64,000 nt of DNA from an uncultured SAR86 cluster bacterium (GCA_905181645.1 CAJIYN010000001.1:599334-663333); one strand, 5' to 3'; counted from the stretch's first letter, positions 26,421 to 38,685 are shown. A program made the numbers and translations. The notes: generated from the letters alone by a model not told the origin.

Positions 26421-26447
26421 ACCTCTCACAGAAAAACCATGAGAGGT
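26421..26447 (-). terminator. Rho-independent terminator-like hairpin reading on minus strand
   Basis: Inverted repeat ACCTCTCA...TGAGAGGT; on the minus strand it is followed by TTTTTTG. Confidence 0.5.
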
Positions 26448-26487
26448 AAAAAAAAATTGCTATTAAAATGAAAAAAAAAAACCTTAC

Positions 26488-26910
26488 GTGATATACCCAG
26501 GTCAAAAACTTAACCTTTCTAATCTTGAATCAAGTAATCTTAAAAAAACCTCTTTACCAAAATGGAAATTGCCAACAATTCCAAGCATCAAGCAAAATAG
26601 AGAAGGCAATTTTTGGTTTATCTTTAATGGCAAAGTTGGAGATCCAATTTATGCTAGTAGAAAAGGTAAGGTTGTTTTATCCGGCCCAGTACTCCCAGGA
26701 TATGGCAATTTTATTATGTTAGACCATGGTGATGATTATTTAAGTCTCTATGCTCATTGTAATGATCTGTTTATAGCTAAAGGGGAAGAGGTTTCTTCCG
26801 GACAGCAGATAGCTACTATTGGTTCATCAGAGATAGACAAGCCAACCCTAAAATTTCAAATAAGAAAATCTGGAGTACCAATAAAAATTTCAGATGTAGA
26901 ATTTAATTAA
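26488..26910 (+). CDS. nlpD: M23 family peptidase, NlpD-like C-terminal domain (5' part missing)
   Basis: VGDPIYASRKGKVVLSGPVLPGYGNFIMLDHGDDYLSLYAHCNDLFIAKGEEVSSGQQIATIG; LytM/M23 fold; follows pcm. Confidence 0.75.
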   Translation: MIYPGQKLNLSNLESSNLKKTSLPKWKLPTIPSIKQNREGNFWFIFNGKVGDPIYASRKGKVVLSGPVLPGYGNFIMLDHGDDYLSLYAHCNDLFIAKGEEVSSGQQIATIGSSEIDKPTLKFQIRKSGVPIKISDVEFN

Positions 26911-27230
26911 GGTTTAAAAAAACTTTTTTATCTTTAATATTTTTATATTTCTCAGATTCAGGAAGAGGTTCTTTGGCCTCGGTAATATTTTCATAAACCT
27001 CAGAAAGTTTTGCATTAATTTCTATAAACTCAATCTGATCATTGGGGAGCTCATCGTCAGAAAAAATTGCATCTATTGGGCATTCAGGAACGCAAAGACC
27101 ACAATCAATACATTCGTCTGGATTAATTAACTAAAAAATTTGGACCTTCATAAAAACAATCTACAGGGCATACTTCTACACAATCGGTATGTTTGCACTT
27201 TATGCAGGTCTCTGTAACAACGAATGCCAT
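26903..27230 (-). CDS. fdxA: 7Fe ferredoxin FdxA (one frameshift about 27132)
   Basis: Reverse complement: [61 protein letters not shown]. Confidence 0.9.
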
Positions 27231-27317
27231 AAATAATTTTCAAAGAAAAATTGATTTTAACGTACATAAAAACAAAATTATAGAATAGTATTTGATTTAT
27301 AGAGTTTTTCTATTATA

Positions 27318-27333
27318 CTGTATAAACATACAG
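27318..27333 (+). promoter_or_regulatory. LexA (SOS) box upstream of recA
   Basis: CTGTATAAACATACAG, close to consensus CTGTATATATATACAG; 12 bp before the recA ATG. Confidence 0.88.
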
Positions 27334-27345
27334 TAAGGAGTTATT

Positions 27346-28345
27346 ATGGCTACAGACAAAACTAAAGATCTTAAAGAGACCCTAAGTCAAATTGAAAAAC
27401 AGTTTGGTAAAGGCTCAGTTATGTTTTTGGGCGACGAGGAGGCAAGAACCGACATTGAGGCCAGTTGGCTTGGATATAGCGCTAGGTATTGGTGGCATTC
27501 CTCAGGGAAGAGTTACTGAGATATATGGACCTGAATCATCAGGTAAAACCACTCTAACATTACAGATTATTGCTGAGTGTCAAAAAAAAGGTGGAACAGC
27601 TGCATTTATTGATGCAGAGCATGCATTAGACCCACAATATGCTGAAAAGCTTGGTGTTAATGTCGATGAGTTATTATTATCTCAGCCAGATACGGGTGAG
27701 CAAGCATTGGAAGTAGCTGATATGTTGGTTAAATCTAATAGTGTAGATTTAGTTATTATTGATTCTGTAGCAGCATTAGTTCCAAGAGCAGAAATAGAAG
27801 GTGAGATGGGAGACCATCACGTTGGATTACAGGCGCGTTTAATGTCACAGGCTTTAAGAAAGATAACTGGAAACATTCAAAGATCAGGAGCAACTGTGAT
27901 TTTTATAAATCAAATTCGAATGAAAATAGGAGTTATGTTTGGAAGTCCTGAGACAACAACTGGTGGAAATGCTCTTAAATTTTATTCATCAGTAAGACTA
28001 GATATCAGAAGAATTGGTGCTGTCAAAGAGGGTGACGAAGTGATAGGAAATGAAACAAGAGTTAAAGTTGTTAAAAATAAAGTTTCACCTCCTTTTAGAC
28101 AGGCAGAATTTCAAATTATGTATGGTCAAGGAATTAATTCAGAAGGTGAGATTTTAGACTTCGGTCAAAAATTAGGCGTTATTGAAAAAGCTGGATCTTG
28201 GTATAGCCATAATGGAGAAAAAATAGGCCAAGGAAAAGTTAATGCAAGTACTTTTCTAAAAGAAAATACTGCAATAAGAGATGCTTTATTAAAAGATATT
28301 AGAGCTGAATATATTGTTTCAAACGCAAAACCTTCCAAGAAATAG
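27346..28345 (+). CDS. recA: Recombinase RecA (frameshift/deletion about 27455-27470)
   Basis: [68 protein letters not shown]. Confidence 0.97.
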
Positions 28346-28367
28346 AAATTTAACATTGGCATTTATT

Positions 28368-28405
28368 CCTACTTTAGATTAGCATTATTACTAATTTAAA
28401 GTAGG
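28368..28405 (+). terminator. Terminator-like hairpin after recA
   Basis: CCTACTTTA...TAAAGTAGG inverted repeat; short weak U tract (GGATTTTG). Confidence 0.4.
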
Positions 28406-28417
28406 GGATTTTGTTAC

Positions 28418-29588
<1,171 letters not shown>

Positions 29589-29758
29589 TTTTAATTAATT
29601 TATTGACATAAATTCTTACATCTAATATATTGACATAAATTATGCCAATAGATTAATTTATGATAGCTTTTATATTAGACTCTAAAAATTTCATAATCCT
29701 TCGATCGAAGTAAGGAATATGTATTTTGATTTAAAGAATAAAAAAGGAAAAAATTAAT

Positions 29759-30571
29759 ATGACAATGATAAAAAGAGACCCTTCATTTGAACTGAAGAAA
29801 CACCTATCTTCAAATTGGGCAAACGATGATGCATTTTTAACTGCAGTTTTTAATGCTTTGAGTTTTAGTTTTCCAAAAGGTGAGAAGTTTTTTATGAATA
29901 GCGTTCGTGCATTCAAAGACGAAGTGAGCAAAGAGATGTCCGAAGAGATTCGTATGTTCTGCATACAAGAGGCAACACATACAAGAGAACACATCAAATA
30001 CAACAAACTATTATGTGAACTTAAGGGGTATGACTTAGAAGATTTAGAAGATGTATTTATAAAAAAACTTGAAAAATCTCATACAAATAAAATCGACAAT
30101 AAAATACGATTAGCAATCACAACTGCAATGGAACATATTACTGCATCAATGGGTGCAAGTATGTTAAAAGGTAATCTTGTTAAGTCAGACAATCCAGTAG
30201 CAGATATGTGGAAGTGGCATAGTTTAGAAGAAGTAGAACATAGAATCAGTTGCATACGATGTTTATAAAGCAGTAAATGGTTCAGATAGAATGATGAGGA
30301 TTGTAATGAAATTGGCATTGATTGATATGATTCATGCAAACACAAGAGTTGCAATCAAGATGTTAAGACATGACAAACAATTCTGGAAACTATCTACATT
30401 TAAAAGCATGTTCAAATTCTTCTTTTCAAAGAAAGGAGCATTAAGAATGAATTATGCAGACTATAAATTATTTTTTGACAAAGATGTATTTCTTAGAAGA
30501 CATGGCAATGATCTGGACTTAACACCTTGGAAAGAGAAATTTAGTTCTAACGAACCCATTCTAGGTAAATG
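29759..30571 (+). CDS. Metal-dependent hydrolase-like protein (PF10118-type), one frameshift
   Basis: FPKGEKFFMNSVRAFKDEV, CIQEATHTREHIKYN, WHSLEEVEHR histidine motifs. Confidence 0.68.
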
Positions 30572-30605
30572 ATATTTAATTAGATACTGTACTATATTGA
30601 TATCC

Positions 30606-32567
30606 ATGAAAAACCTAAAGATCTTTTTTGTATTAATTTTTATAATAAGTTCATGCTCTGAATCAGCTTCTCAAATAGATAACCCCCAGTCATTAAATCA
30701 AGAAAAGCCATTAACAGATAATCAGTGATATTTATCCCTCACCAAATCCTAATAAAAACGCTTATTTTGGAGATTTGCATATTCATACATCTAATTCCTT
30801 TGATGCCTATACGTTCGGAACTTTAAGCACACCAGAAATAGCATATAAATATGCTCAAGGTGAGTCAATTCCTCATCCAACGGGTTATGATATCCAGCTT
30901 CGAAGGCCGCTTGATTTTTATGCTGTTACAGATCATGGTGTTTCTAGGCTTGCTAGTAGAGGCGGCTGATACAAGTTCTAAGTTTTCTCAATATAAGCTT
31001 TCAAAGCCTTTCCATAATCTTAATGAATCTGTAAATAGTGGGCTACTTTCAATTATGAAAAGAGCAAATCTCTTTAGGCCTTTTGCAAGAGATGTTCGTA
31101 AGGGTATAGAAGAAGGTACTATAGATAATTCTGAAATACTCAAAGTTGGGAGCAGTGTTTGGCAAGAAACCATTAAGGCTGCAGATAATGCATATGTTCC
31201 TGGCACTTTTACTACTTTTGCAGGCTATGAATATTCTGAAGGAAGTGCCTCTCCGGAGCGAGAAGCCCTGCATCGCAATGTAATTTTTCGTGGCACCGGA
31301 CGCTTACCGGCACTACCCTTTACACGCTTCAATAGTATTAATCCCGAGGGCCTTTGGGACTGGATGGACAAGATTCTCAGAGCTAAGGGAGTTGAAAGTT
31401 TAGCGATTCCACATAATTCAAACCTCTCAGGTGGTCTTTCGTTTATGTTAGATGATTTTAACGGAGTTGAAATTGATGAAGATTTTGCTCAAAAACGAGC
31501 TCTCAATGAGCCACTGGTAGAAATAACACAGGTCAAAGGAACTTCAGAGACCCACCCTTTACTATCAAAAAATGATGAATGGGCAAGTTTTGAATTAGGT
31601 GAATCTATAGACCAACCTATAGATCAACCCAAAGGAAGTTTTATAAGAGATGCATATTTACGGGGTTTAGCACTTGCTGAAAAGGGCATTACCAATCCTT
31701 ATAAATTTGGTCTTATAGGAGCAAGTGACACTCATGTCGGCGGGGGCTCTGATAACGAAGAAGTATATTTTTCTAAAATTGGACTCTTAGATGGTACTGC
31801 TGAGTTACGAGGCTCTATTCCATTTAGTCGGTTTTATGGAACTATTGCAAAAGTTATTAGACCAGAGTCTCTCGATAAAGTTGATGGAAAAAACTATCTT
31901 GCTTTGAGTGATCGACTTATACAATGGTCAGCTTCTGGTGTGGCGGGGGTATGGGCTCAAGAAAATACTAGAGAATCAATTTATGATGCTTTTCGTCGCA
32001 AAGAAACATTTGCTACAAGCGGCCCTAGAATCAAAGTTCGTTTCTTTGTCTACAGCTAAAAACCTAAATTTAGATGATGATAGTGCGGCTTCAAAAGGTA
32101 CTATTGGTACTTTAAATGCAGCTCTTAAAGGAGGTATTAATGAACCAACTTTTCTTGTTTGGGCAGCTCGAGATCCTTTTGGAGCTCCCCTTCAGAGAAC
32201 ACAAATTATAAAAGGCTGGTTGGAAGATGGGGAGCATCGGGAAAAAGTTTTTGATGTCTCATGTTCTGATGGATTGAGTATTGATCCAGAGACATATCGC
32301 TGTCCTAATAATGGAGCTATTGTTGACCTTGATAGCTGTTCAATAAGTTCTAATAAAGGGGCTGTGGAACTAAAAGCTTTCTGGAAGGATCCTGATTTCA
32401 AAGCTGACCAAGAAGCTTTTTACTATACAAGAGTCCTTGAAAATCCAGTATGCAGGTGGTCAACATGGGATTCTGTCAGAGAGGGCGTTAAGCCTAGATC
32501 AGATATACCAGCCACAATTCAAGAAAGAGCATGGTCTTCACCTATTTGGTTTAAGCTAGATAATTAA
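30606..32567 (+). CDS. DUF3604 family lipoprotein (PHP-like), frameshifted
   Basis: IISSCSES lipobox; AYFGDLHIHTSNSFDAYTFGT, FYAVTDHGVS, GTFTTFAGYEYS, LAIPHNSNLSGG, GASDTHVGGGS. Confidence 0.82.
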
Positions 32568-32576
32568 AAAGTTTTA

Positions 32577-33678
32577 ATGTACCAGCTACAAACTTATAAA
32601 CAAGATATAACAAAAACAAGAATTGTTGAATCTGATTGGCCCGCGATCAATTGCAATCGGGCGATATTTTACTGCGTATAGAGCGCTTCGCGTTCACCGC
32701 CAACAACGTCACCTATGGTGCGGCTGGCGATACCATTGGCTATTGGAAATTTTTTCCAGCCCAAGATGATGAAAATATGAGTGGGGTTGTATTCCAGTTT
32801 GGGGTTTTGCAGAAGTTACTCATTCAACCAATAAAGATATAGAGGTGGGAGAAAGACTATTTGGTTATTTTCCTCCATCTGATTCATTAAACCTAAGTCC
32901 AATAAAAATTACTGATCAGGGCTTCACTGACGGAAAAGAACATCGCAAGGACTTGCCTGCTGTCTATAATAATTACGTCAGGCTTTCAGGAGATGAGAAT
33001 TATGACATCTCTATGGATCAAGTGAGATCCTTACTTTTTCCATTACATATAACTTCCTTTTGTTTATGTGATGCTCTTCAAGATGAATCTTATCTTGGAG
33101 CATCTCAAGTTATTATTGTTAGTGCTTCAAGCAAAACAGCAATAGGTCTTGCACAAGGTCTGGCTGACACAAATAAAGCTCCAAAAATTATTGGTCTTAC
33201 ATCATCAAAAAATACTGACTTTGTAACTAAGTTAGGTTGTTATGATCAAGTTATTTCATATGATCAACTATCCTCAATAAATAGTAATCTCAAGACTGTT
33301 ATGGTTGATATGGCTGGTAGTCGTGAAATCTTAGGAACACTTCATGGTTCATTGGGTGATAATATGCTCAAGTGCTATACGGTTGGGATGACTCATTGGG
33401 ACAATGAGGTAACAGCAGAAGATGCTTTAGGCCAAGCAATGTTAAGAGATAGAACAGAATTCTTTTTTGCTCCAGCTCACATTCAAAAAAGATTTAAAGA
33501 TTGGGGCTATGAAGGCTACAACCAAAGGACTAATGAATTTATGACCAAGAGATCCAATCAAAGTAAAGACTGGATGAGTGTTATTGAAATTGATGGTATT
33601 GAAAATTTTATAGAAACTTATAACAAAATTGTTGCTGGAGACATAAATCCTAAGGAAGGAATAATTGTCAAAATATAG
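32577..33678 (+). CDS. DUF2855 family protein (N-terminal patch, frameshifts)
   Basis: LGASQVIIVSASSKTAIGLAQGL, GLTSSKNTDFVTKLGCYDQVISYD; medium-chain reductase-like architecture. Confidence 0.65.
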
Positions 33679-33745
33679 AAGGCAATCGCTAGATCATATC
33701 AATTAAAGGCTTTGTAAAGAAAAAAAGACGTAAATTTTTTATTAA

Positions 33746-34890
33746 TTAAAAGTAATAGTTATTTATCTTTAAAAAATCTAAAATTGTTTCTATATCTGAG
33801 ATTGGGTTTATAGAGCTTTCTCCACTTCTAGACTTTAATTCAACTTCTTTATTTTCAATAAATTGTTTACCGATAATAATATTTAAAGGTATACCTATGA
33901 GTTCAGAATCTTTCATTTTAGTTCCATAGCCATCTTTTCTATCATCTAAAAGTACTTCATATCCCATTTCTCTAAGCTGCTCATAGAGACCATCAGCAGC
34001 TGCAGCTATTTCTTCATTTTTATCATATCCAATAGCAATAATATTAATATCATATGGAGCAATACTATGAGGCCAAATAATCCCTTTATCATCATTATTT
34101 TGTTCAATTGCTGCTGCAACTAATCTTGAAACTCCAATACCATAGCAACCCATAAACAAATCAATAGCCCTGCCTTCTTTATTGAGAACATTTGCTTTCA
34201 TTGAATCAGCATAAATTTGACCTAATTTAAATATATGACCAACTTCAATACCTTTTTTAATTTGAATTGTTCCATTACCATCAGGTGAAGGCTTGCCTTC
34301 AAGTGTTTTAATATCTTCACCATCTTTTAATAACAGCTCTGTATTTATTGCAAATTCAGAAGCATTGCTTACCGCTATAGTATCTTCTCCATTTTCTGCC
34401 AATACATGAAATTCTTCCGAGGCATCGCCACCTATCGCGCCAGAATCTGCCTTTACTATTTTATATTCTAAGCCAATTCTTTCTAGAATCTTTTTATATG
34501 TATTTCTCATGGTTAAATATGTTTCTTGAAGAGAATCTTCATCTATATTAAAACTATAAGAATCTTTCATAAGAAATTCTCTTCCACGCATAATTCCATA
34601 TCGAGGCCTTACCTCATCTCTAAACTTTGTTTGAATTTGATAAATATTTAATGGAAGCTCTTTGTAGCTTTTTACATTAGTACGAATTATATCAGTTATA
34701 ACTTCCTCATGCGTTGGACCAAGACAAAAATCTCTATCATGCCTATCCTTAAATCTTAATAATTCTGGTCCCATTTTCTCCCATCGCTTTGTTTCTTCCC
34801 ATAATTCTTTTGGTTGAACCATTGGCATAAAAACTTCTTGGGCGCCTGATGCATCCATCTCTTCTCTAACAATATTCTCAATCTTTCTAA
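33746..34890 (-). CDS. proS: Prolyl-tRNA synthetase lacking the INS editing domain (N-terminus lost in a foreign patch)
   Basis: REEMDASGAQEVFMPMVQP, LGPTHEEVITD, YQIQTKFRDEVRPRYGIMRGREFLMKDSYSF, MGCYGIGVSRLVAAAIEQ, VLLDDRKDGYGTKMKDSELIGIP. Confidence 0.93.
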
Positions 34891-35102
34891 GGTTTATTAG
34901 TTGGAGGAATTACGGGTATGATCGGTGCAGGTGGTGGATTTCTAATCATTCCAGCTCTTGTGATATTAGCGAATATCGACATGAAGGTTGCAGTAGGGAG
35001 CATCTTTTAAAGTTGGTAATAATAATTTTGAAAGCAGCATTTTATTAATTTTGTATTATAAAAATTCTTATAGTTTATAATTTTATATTTTTTTAGAGAC
35101 TT

Positions 35103-35396
35103 ATGCCGATTTATGACTATAAATGTTCAAAATGTGACCATCAATTTGAAGTAATTCAGAAGTTTTCTGATAAACCTTTAAAAAAATGTCCAGAATGCAA
35201 CTTAAATACTGTTTCAAAAATGGTTTCTGCGCCTTCTTTTAGATTAAAAGGTGGAGGATGGTATGAGACAGATTTCAAAACAGGTAAAAAGAAAAATATA
35301 GCTTCTGACGATACATCTTCAAATAATAGTTCGAAGAAACCCAATAAACAAGATAAAATTACTAAAAAGAACTCTAAAGATAAAAAGGCAGGATAA
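35103..35396 (+). CDS. FmdB-like zinc-ribbon regulatory protein
   Basis: [33 protein letters not shown] (CxxC...CxxC). Confidence 0.85.
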   Translation: MPIYDYKCSKCDHQFEVIQKFSDKPLKKCPECNLNTVSKMVSAPSFRLKGGGWYETDFKTGKKKNIASDDTSSNNSSKKPNKQDKITKKNSKDKKAG

Positions 35397-35398
35397 TT

Positions 35399-37126
35399 AT
35401 GCGATCTCATTATTGTGGTGAAGTTACATTAAAAGATCTCGATACTAATATTTCTATATGTGGCTGGGTCCACAGAAGAAGAGATCATGGCGGTATTATT
35501 TTCTTAGATATAAGAGATATAAGAGGAATATGTCAGGTTGTAGTGAATCCTGAAAATAACATAGCTTTTGAGATTGCAGATAATTGTAGAAATGAATTTG
35601 TAATTAAAGTTTCAGGAATGGTCTTAACAAGACCTGAAGGAACCATCAACAGCAATATGCCTACTGGAGAAATTGAATTAGAGGCAGAGAATATTGAGCT
35701 TTTAAATAAAGCAGTTACTCCGGCTTTTCCATTAGATAATTATCAGGACGTAAATGAGGATGTTAGATTAAAGAATAGAGTTCTTGATTTAAGACGTCCT
35801 GAAATGAATCATAGAATTGTTACAAGGTCTAAAATAACCTCTGTAATTAGAAATTACCTTGAAGATAATAACTTTCATGAAATTGAAACGCCCATTCTAA
35901 CAAGAGCTACACCTGAGGGAGCAAGAGACTATATTCTTCCTAGTAGAGTTCATCCGGGTGAATTCTTTGCTTTACCTCAATCACCTCAATTATTTAAGCA
36001 GCTGTTAATGATGGGGGGATTTGATAAATATTATCAGATTGCGAGATGCTTTAGAGATGAAGATCTTAGAGCTGATAGACAACCTGAATTTACCCAATTA
36101 GATCTTGAATTTTCTCTTTTACCAGGAGATATTATTTCAACAGGTACTCCGTTTGATAGTTTTATTAAATAAATTTGTTACACCCTTAAGTAGCAGAAAT
36201 TCCTGCATTAAATTGTCATAGTAACTATTTCTGGAAGCAAATAAAAAATCCCTTTAAAGCTTGTTGAAATATCTAATTTAGTTGCAAATGAAGAGTTTAA
36301 AGTTTTTTCTGGACCAGCTAAAGATAAAGAGTCTCGAGTTGTTGCCCTTAAAATTCCTAATGGAAATTCTTTATCTAAGGATATTGTTCATTCATATCTA
36401 GCAGCAGGCGCTTACATAAAAATTAATGATGTAAATGATCTTGAAAACGGCAAGCAATCTCCAATTTTAAAATTCCTTCATCAAGATACCATTAAAAGCT
36501 TAGTAGAAAATTTAGATCTTCAAAGTGATGATCTTTTATTTTTTGGTGCAGGCTCTAACAATGTTGTGAACTTGAGTATGAGTAGCTTAATCAAAAAAAT
36601 TGGAAAAGATCTAAATCTTTATACTTGCAAATGGGCACCTTGCTGGATAGTTGATTTTCCTATGTTTGAAAAAAATAAGGAAGGTAATTTAACCTCACTA
36701 CACCATCCATTTACTATGCCAAAGTCATCTCTTGATGAGTTAGTTGATTCCCCAGAAAGCGTTATTGCAGAGGCTTATGACATAGTTCTGAATGGTTATG
36801 AAGTTGGTGGTGGATCATTAAGGGTTCATAGTCCAAATATGCAAGAAGCAATCTTTAAAGCATTAAATATTTCTGATGAAGAAGCTCAAAATAAATTTGG
36901 TTTCTTCTTAAAAGCATTATCTTTTGGTTGTCCACCTCATGGAGGTATAGCATTTGGCCTTGATCGCTTAGTTATGCTTTTAACTGATACTGCAAATATA
37001 AGAGACGTCATAGCATTTCCAAAAACTCAAAGCGCTTCTTGCCTTTTAACAGAAGCACCAAACTCAGTTGATGAAAATCAATTAGAGGAATTATTTATTG
37101 AGTCTACCTATAAAGAGGAAGATTAA
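35399..37126 (+). CDS. aspS: Aspartyl-tRNA synthetase (foreign patch about 36120-36265)
   Basis: [79 protein letters not shown]. Confidence 0.95.
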
Positions 37127-37860
37127 TGGCAGGACATTCCAAATGGGCAAATATAAAGCATAGAAAAGCTAGACAAGATGCATCACGTGGAAAAGTATGG
37201 ACTAAGGTCATAAGAGAAATAACTGTTGCAGCAAAAGGTGGTCCTGATCCAGATGACAATCCAAGATTAAGATTGGCATTAGATAAAGCAAATGCAGCTA
37301 ATATGCCAAAGGATAATATTAAAAGAGCAATTCAGAAGGGCTCTGGAACTGGTGAGATGGGAGCAATTGAAGAAATTACATTTGAAGGATATGGACCAAA
37401 TGGAGTTGCTATATTAGTTGAAACAATGACTGATAATAGAAATAGAACAGTTGCTGATGTTAGACATGCTTTTTCTAAATTTGGTGGAAACTTGGGAACA
37501 GATGGCTCAGTTGCATATATGTTCACAAAACAAGGTTTTATAAGCTTTGCCTCAGGAGATGAGGATGAAATCATGGAGGTTGCTTTAGAATCTGGAGCTG
37601 AAGATATGACATCATCTGAAGATGGTTATGAAGTTATTACTAGTTCAGTAAATTTGAGTAAAGTTTTAGAAGCTTTAACAGCCAATAATATAGAAACAAT
37701 TGAAGCTGAAGTTGCAACAAGAGCAGATGTTTTAGTAGATCTAGATGCTGAAGCATCAGAAAAGGTTTTAAAGATTATGAATTTTATGGATGATCTTGAT
37801 GATGTTCAAGAAGTTCATACTAATGGAGAATTTGCAGATGATTTTGAGATTGAGGAATAA
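37126..37860 (+). CDS. yebC: YebC/PmpR family protein (TACO1-like)
   Basis: [32 protein letters not shown]. Confidence 0.97.
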   Translation: MAGHSKWANIKHRKARQDASRGKVWTKVIREITVAAKGGPDPDDNPRLRLALDKANAANMPKDNIKRAIQKGSGTGEMGAIEEITFEGYGPNGVAILVETMTDNRNRTVADVRHAFSKFGGNLGTDGSVAYMFTKQGFISFASGDEDEIMEVALESGAEDMTSSEDGYEVITSSVNLSKVLEALTANNIETIEAEVATRADVLVDLDAEASEKVLKIMNFMDDLDDVQEVHTNGEFADDFEIEE

Positions 37861-37862
37861 TT

Positions 37863-38237
37863 TTGCCAGTTAATTCAAGAGCTAAAGGTGCAAATTTTGA
37901 AAGAGAAATTGGAAATTTATTGGTCCAAGATCTTAATTTAATTAATCCAGTAAAGAGAATTCTTGAGCAGACCAGAACAAAAGAATTGCCTGATTTGAGG
38001 CTTGGCAGGTGGTGTATTGAGTGTAAAAGATATGGTGATGGTGGAGAGCCGCCAAAAGAATGGTGGGAACAAGTTTTAAAATCTTGTTCTGCAGAGTCTT
38101 TAATGCCTGCACTTATTTATAAATTTAACAGAAGACCAATCAAAGTTAGATTACTGGCATCTTCAATTAATCCAGCAATCCAAAATAAATTAATAACTGT
38201 GGATTTATTATGGGATGATTTTATAGAGATTATCTAG
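37863..38237 (+). CDS. Putative PDDEXK nuclease / Holliday-junction-resolvase-like protein at the ruvCAB position
   Basis: NSRAKGANFEREIGNLL...ELPDLRLGRWCIECKRYGDGG: conserved Glu, then PD-(x)n-ExK; small 124 aa protein. Confidence 0.65.
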   Translation: MPVNSRAKGANFEREIGNLLVQDLNLINPVKRILEQTRTKELPDLRLGRWCIECKRYGDGGEPPKEWWEQVLKSCSAESLMPALIYKFNRRPIKVRLLASSINPAIQNKLITVDLLWDDFIEII

Positions 38238-38283
38238 AATTATTTCAAAAAGATATTCAACTCCATGAAGAAACATTTCAAGT

Positions 38284-38673
38284 GTAAGGATTTTTCCTTT
38301 AACAGTATTTTGTGAAGATACTGATTTTCAAGGAATTGTTTACCATGCTAACTACCTAAAATATTTTGAAAGGGCTAGAACCCAATTTCTTATAGATCAG
38401 GATATATCTCAAATTTTACTCGAAGCATCTAAACTAGCTTTTGTTGTAAGAGACATCAATTTAAGATTTATTTCGCCAGCTAAACTTGAAGATAAACTTA
38501 TTGTCAGAAGCTCGGTTCAATTCATTTCGAAGGCAAGATTGCTATTTTCTCAGCAAATAATTCAGTTAAATAATGATACTATTATATGTCGCGGAGGGGT
38601 TGAAGTATGTTTTGTAGATTTAATAAAAAACAAACCACGATCTTTCCCTGAAAGGTTATTAAAAATTTTCTAA
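38284..38673 (+). CDS. ybgC: YbgC-like acyl-CoA thioesterase (Tol-Pal associated)
   Basis: FCEDTDFQGIVYHANYLKYFERARTQFL hot-dog thioesterase motif. Confidence 0.88.
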   Translation, partial: VRIFPLTVFCEDTDFQGIVYHANYLKYFERARTQFLIDQDISQILLEASKLAFVVRDINLRFISPAKLEDKLIVRSSVQFISKARLLFSQQIIQLNNDTIICRGGVEVCFVDLIKNKPRSFPERLLKIF

Positions 38674-38685
38674 TGGTTAACTTAT

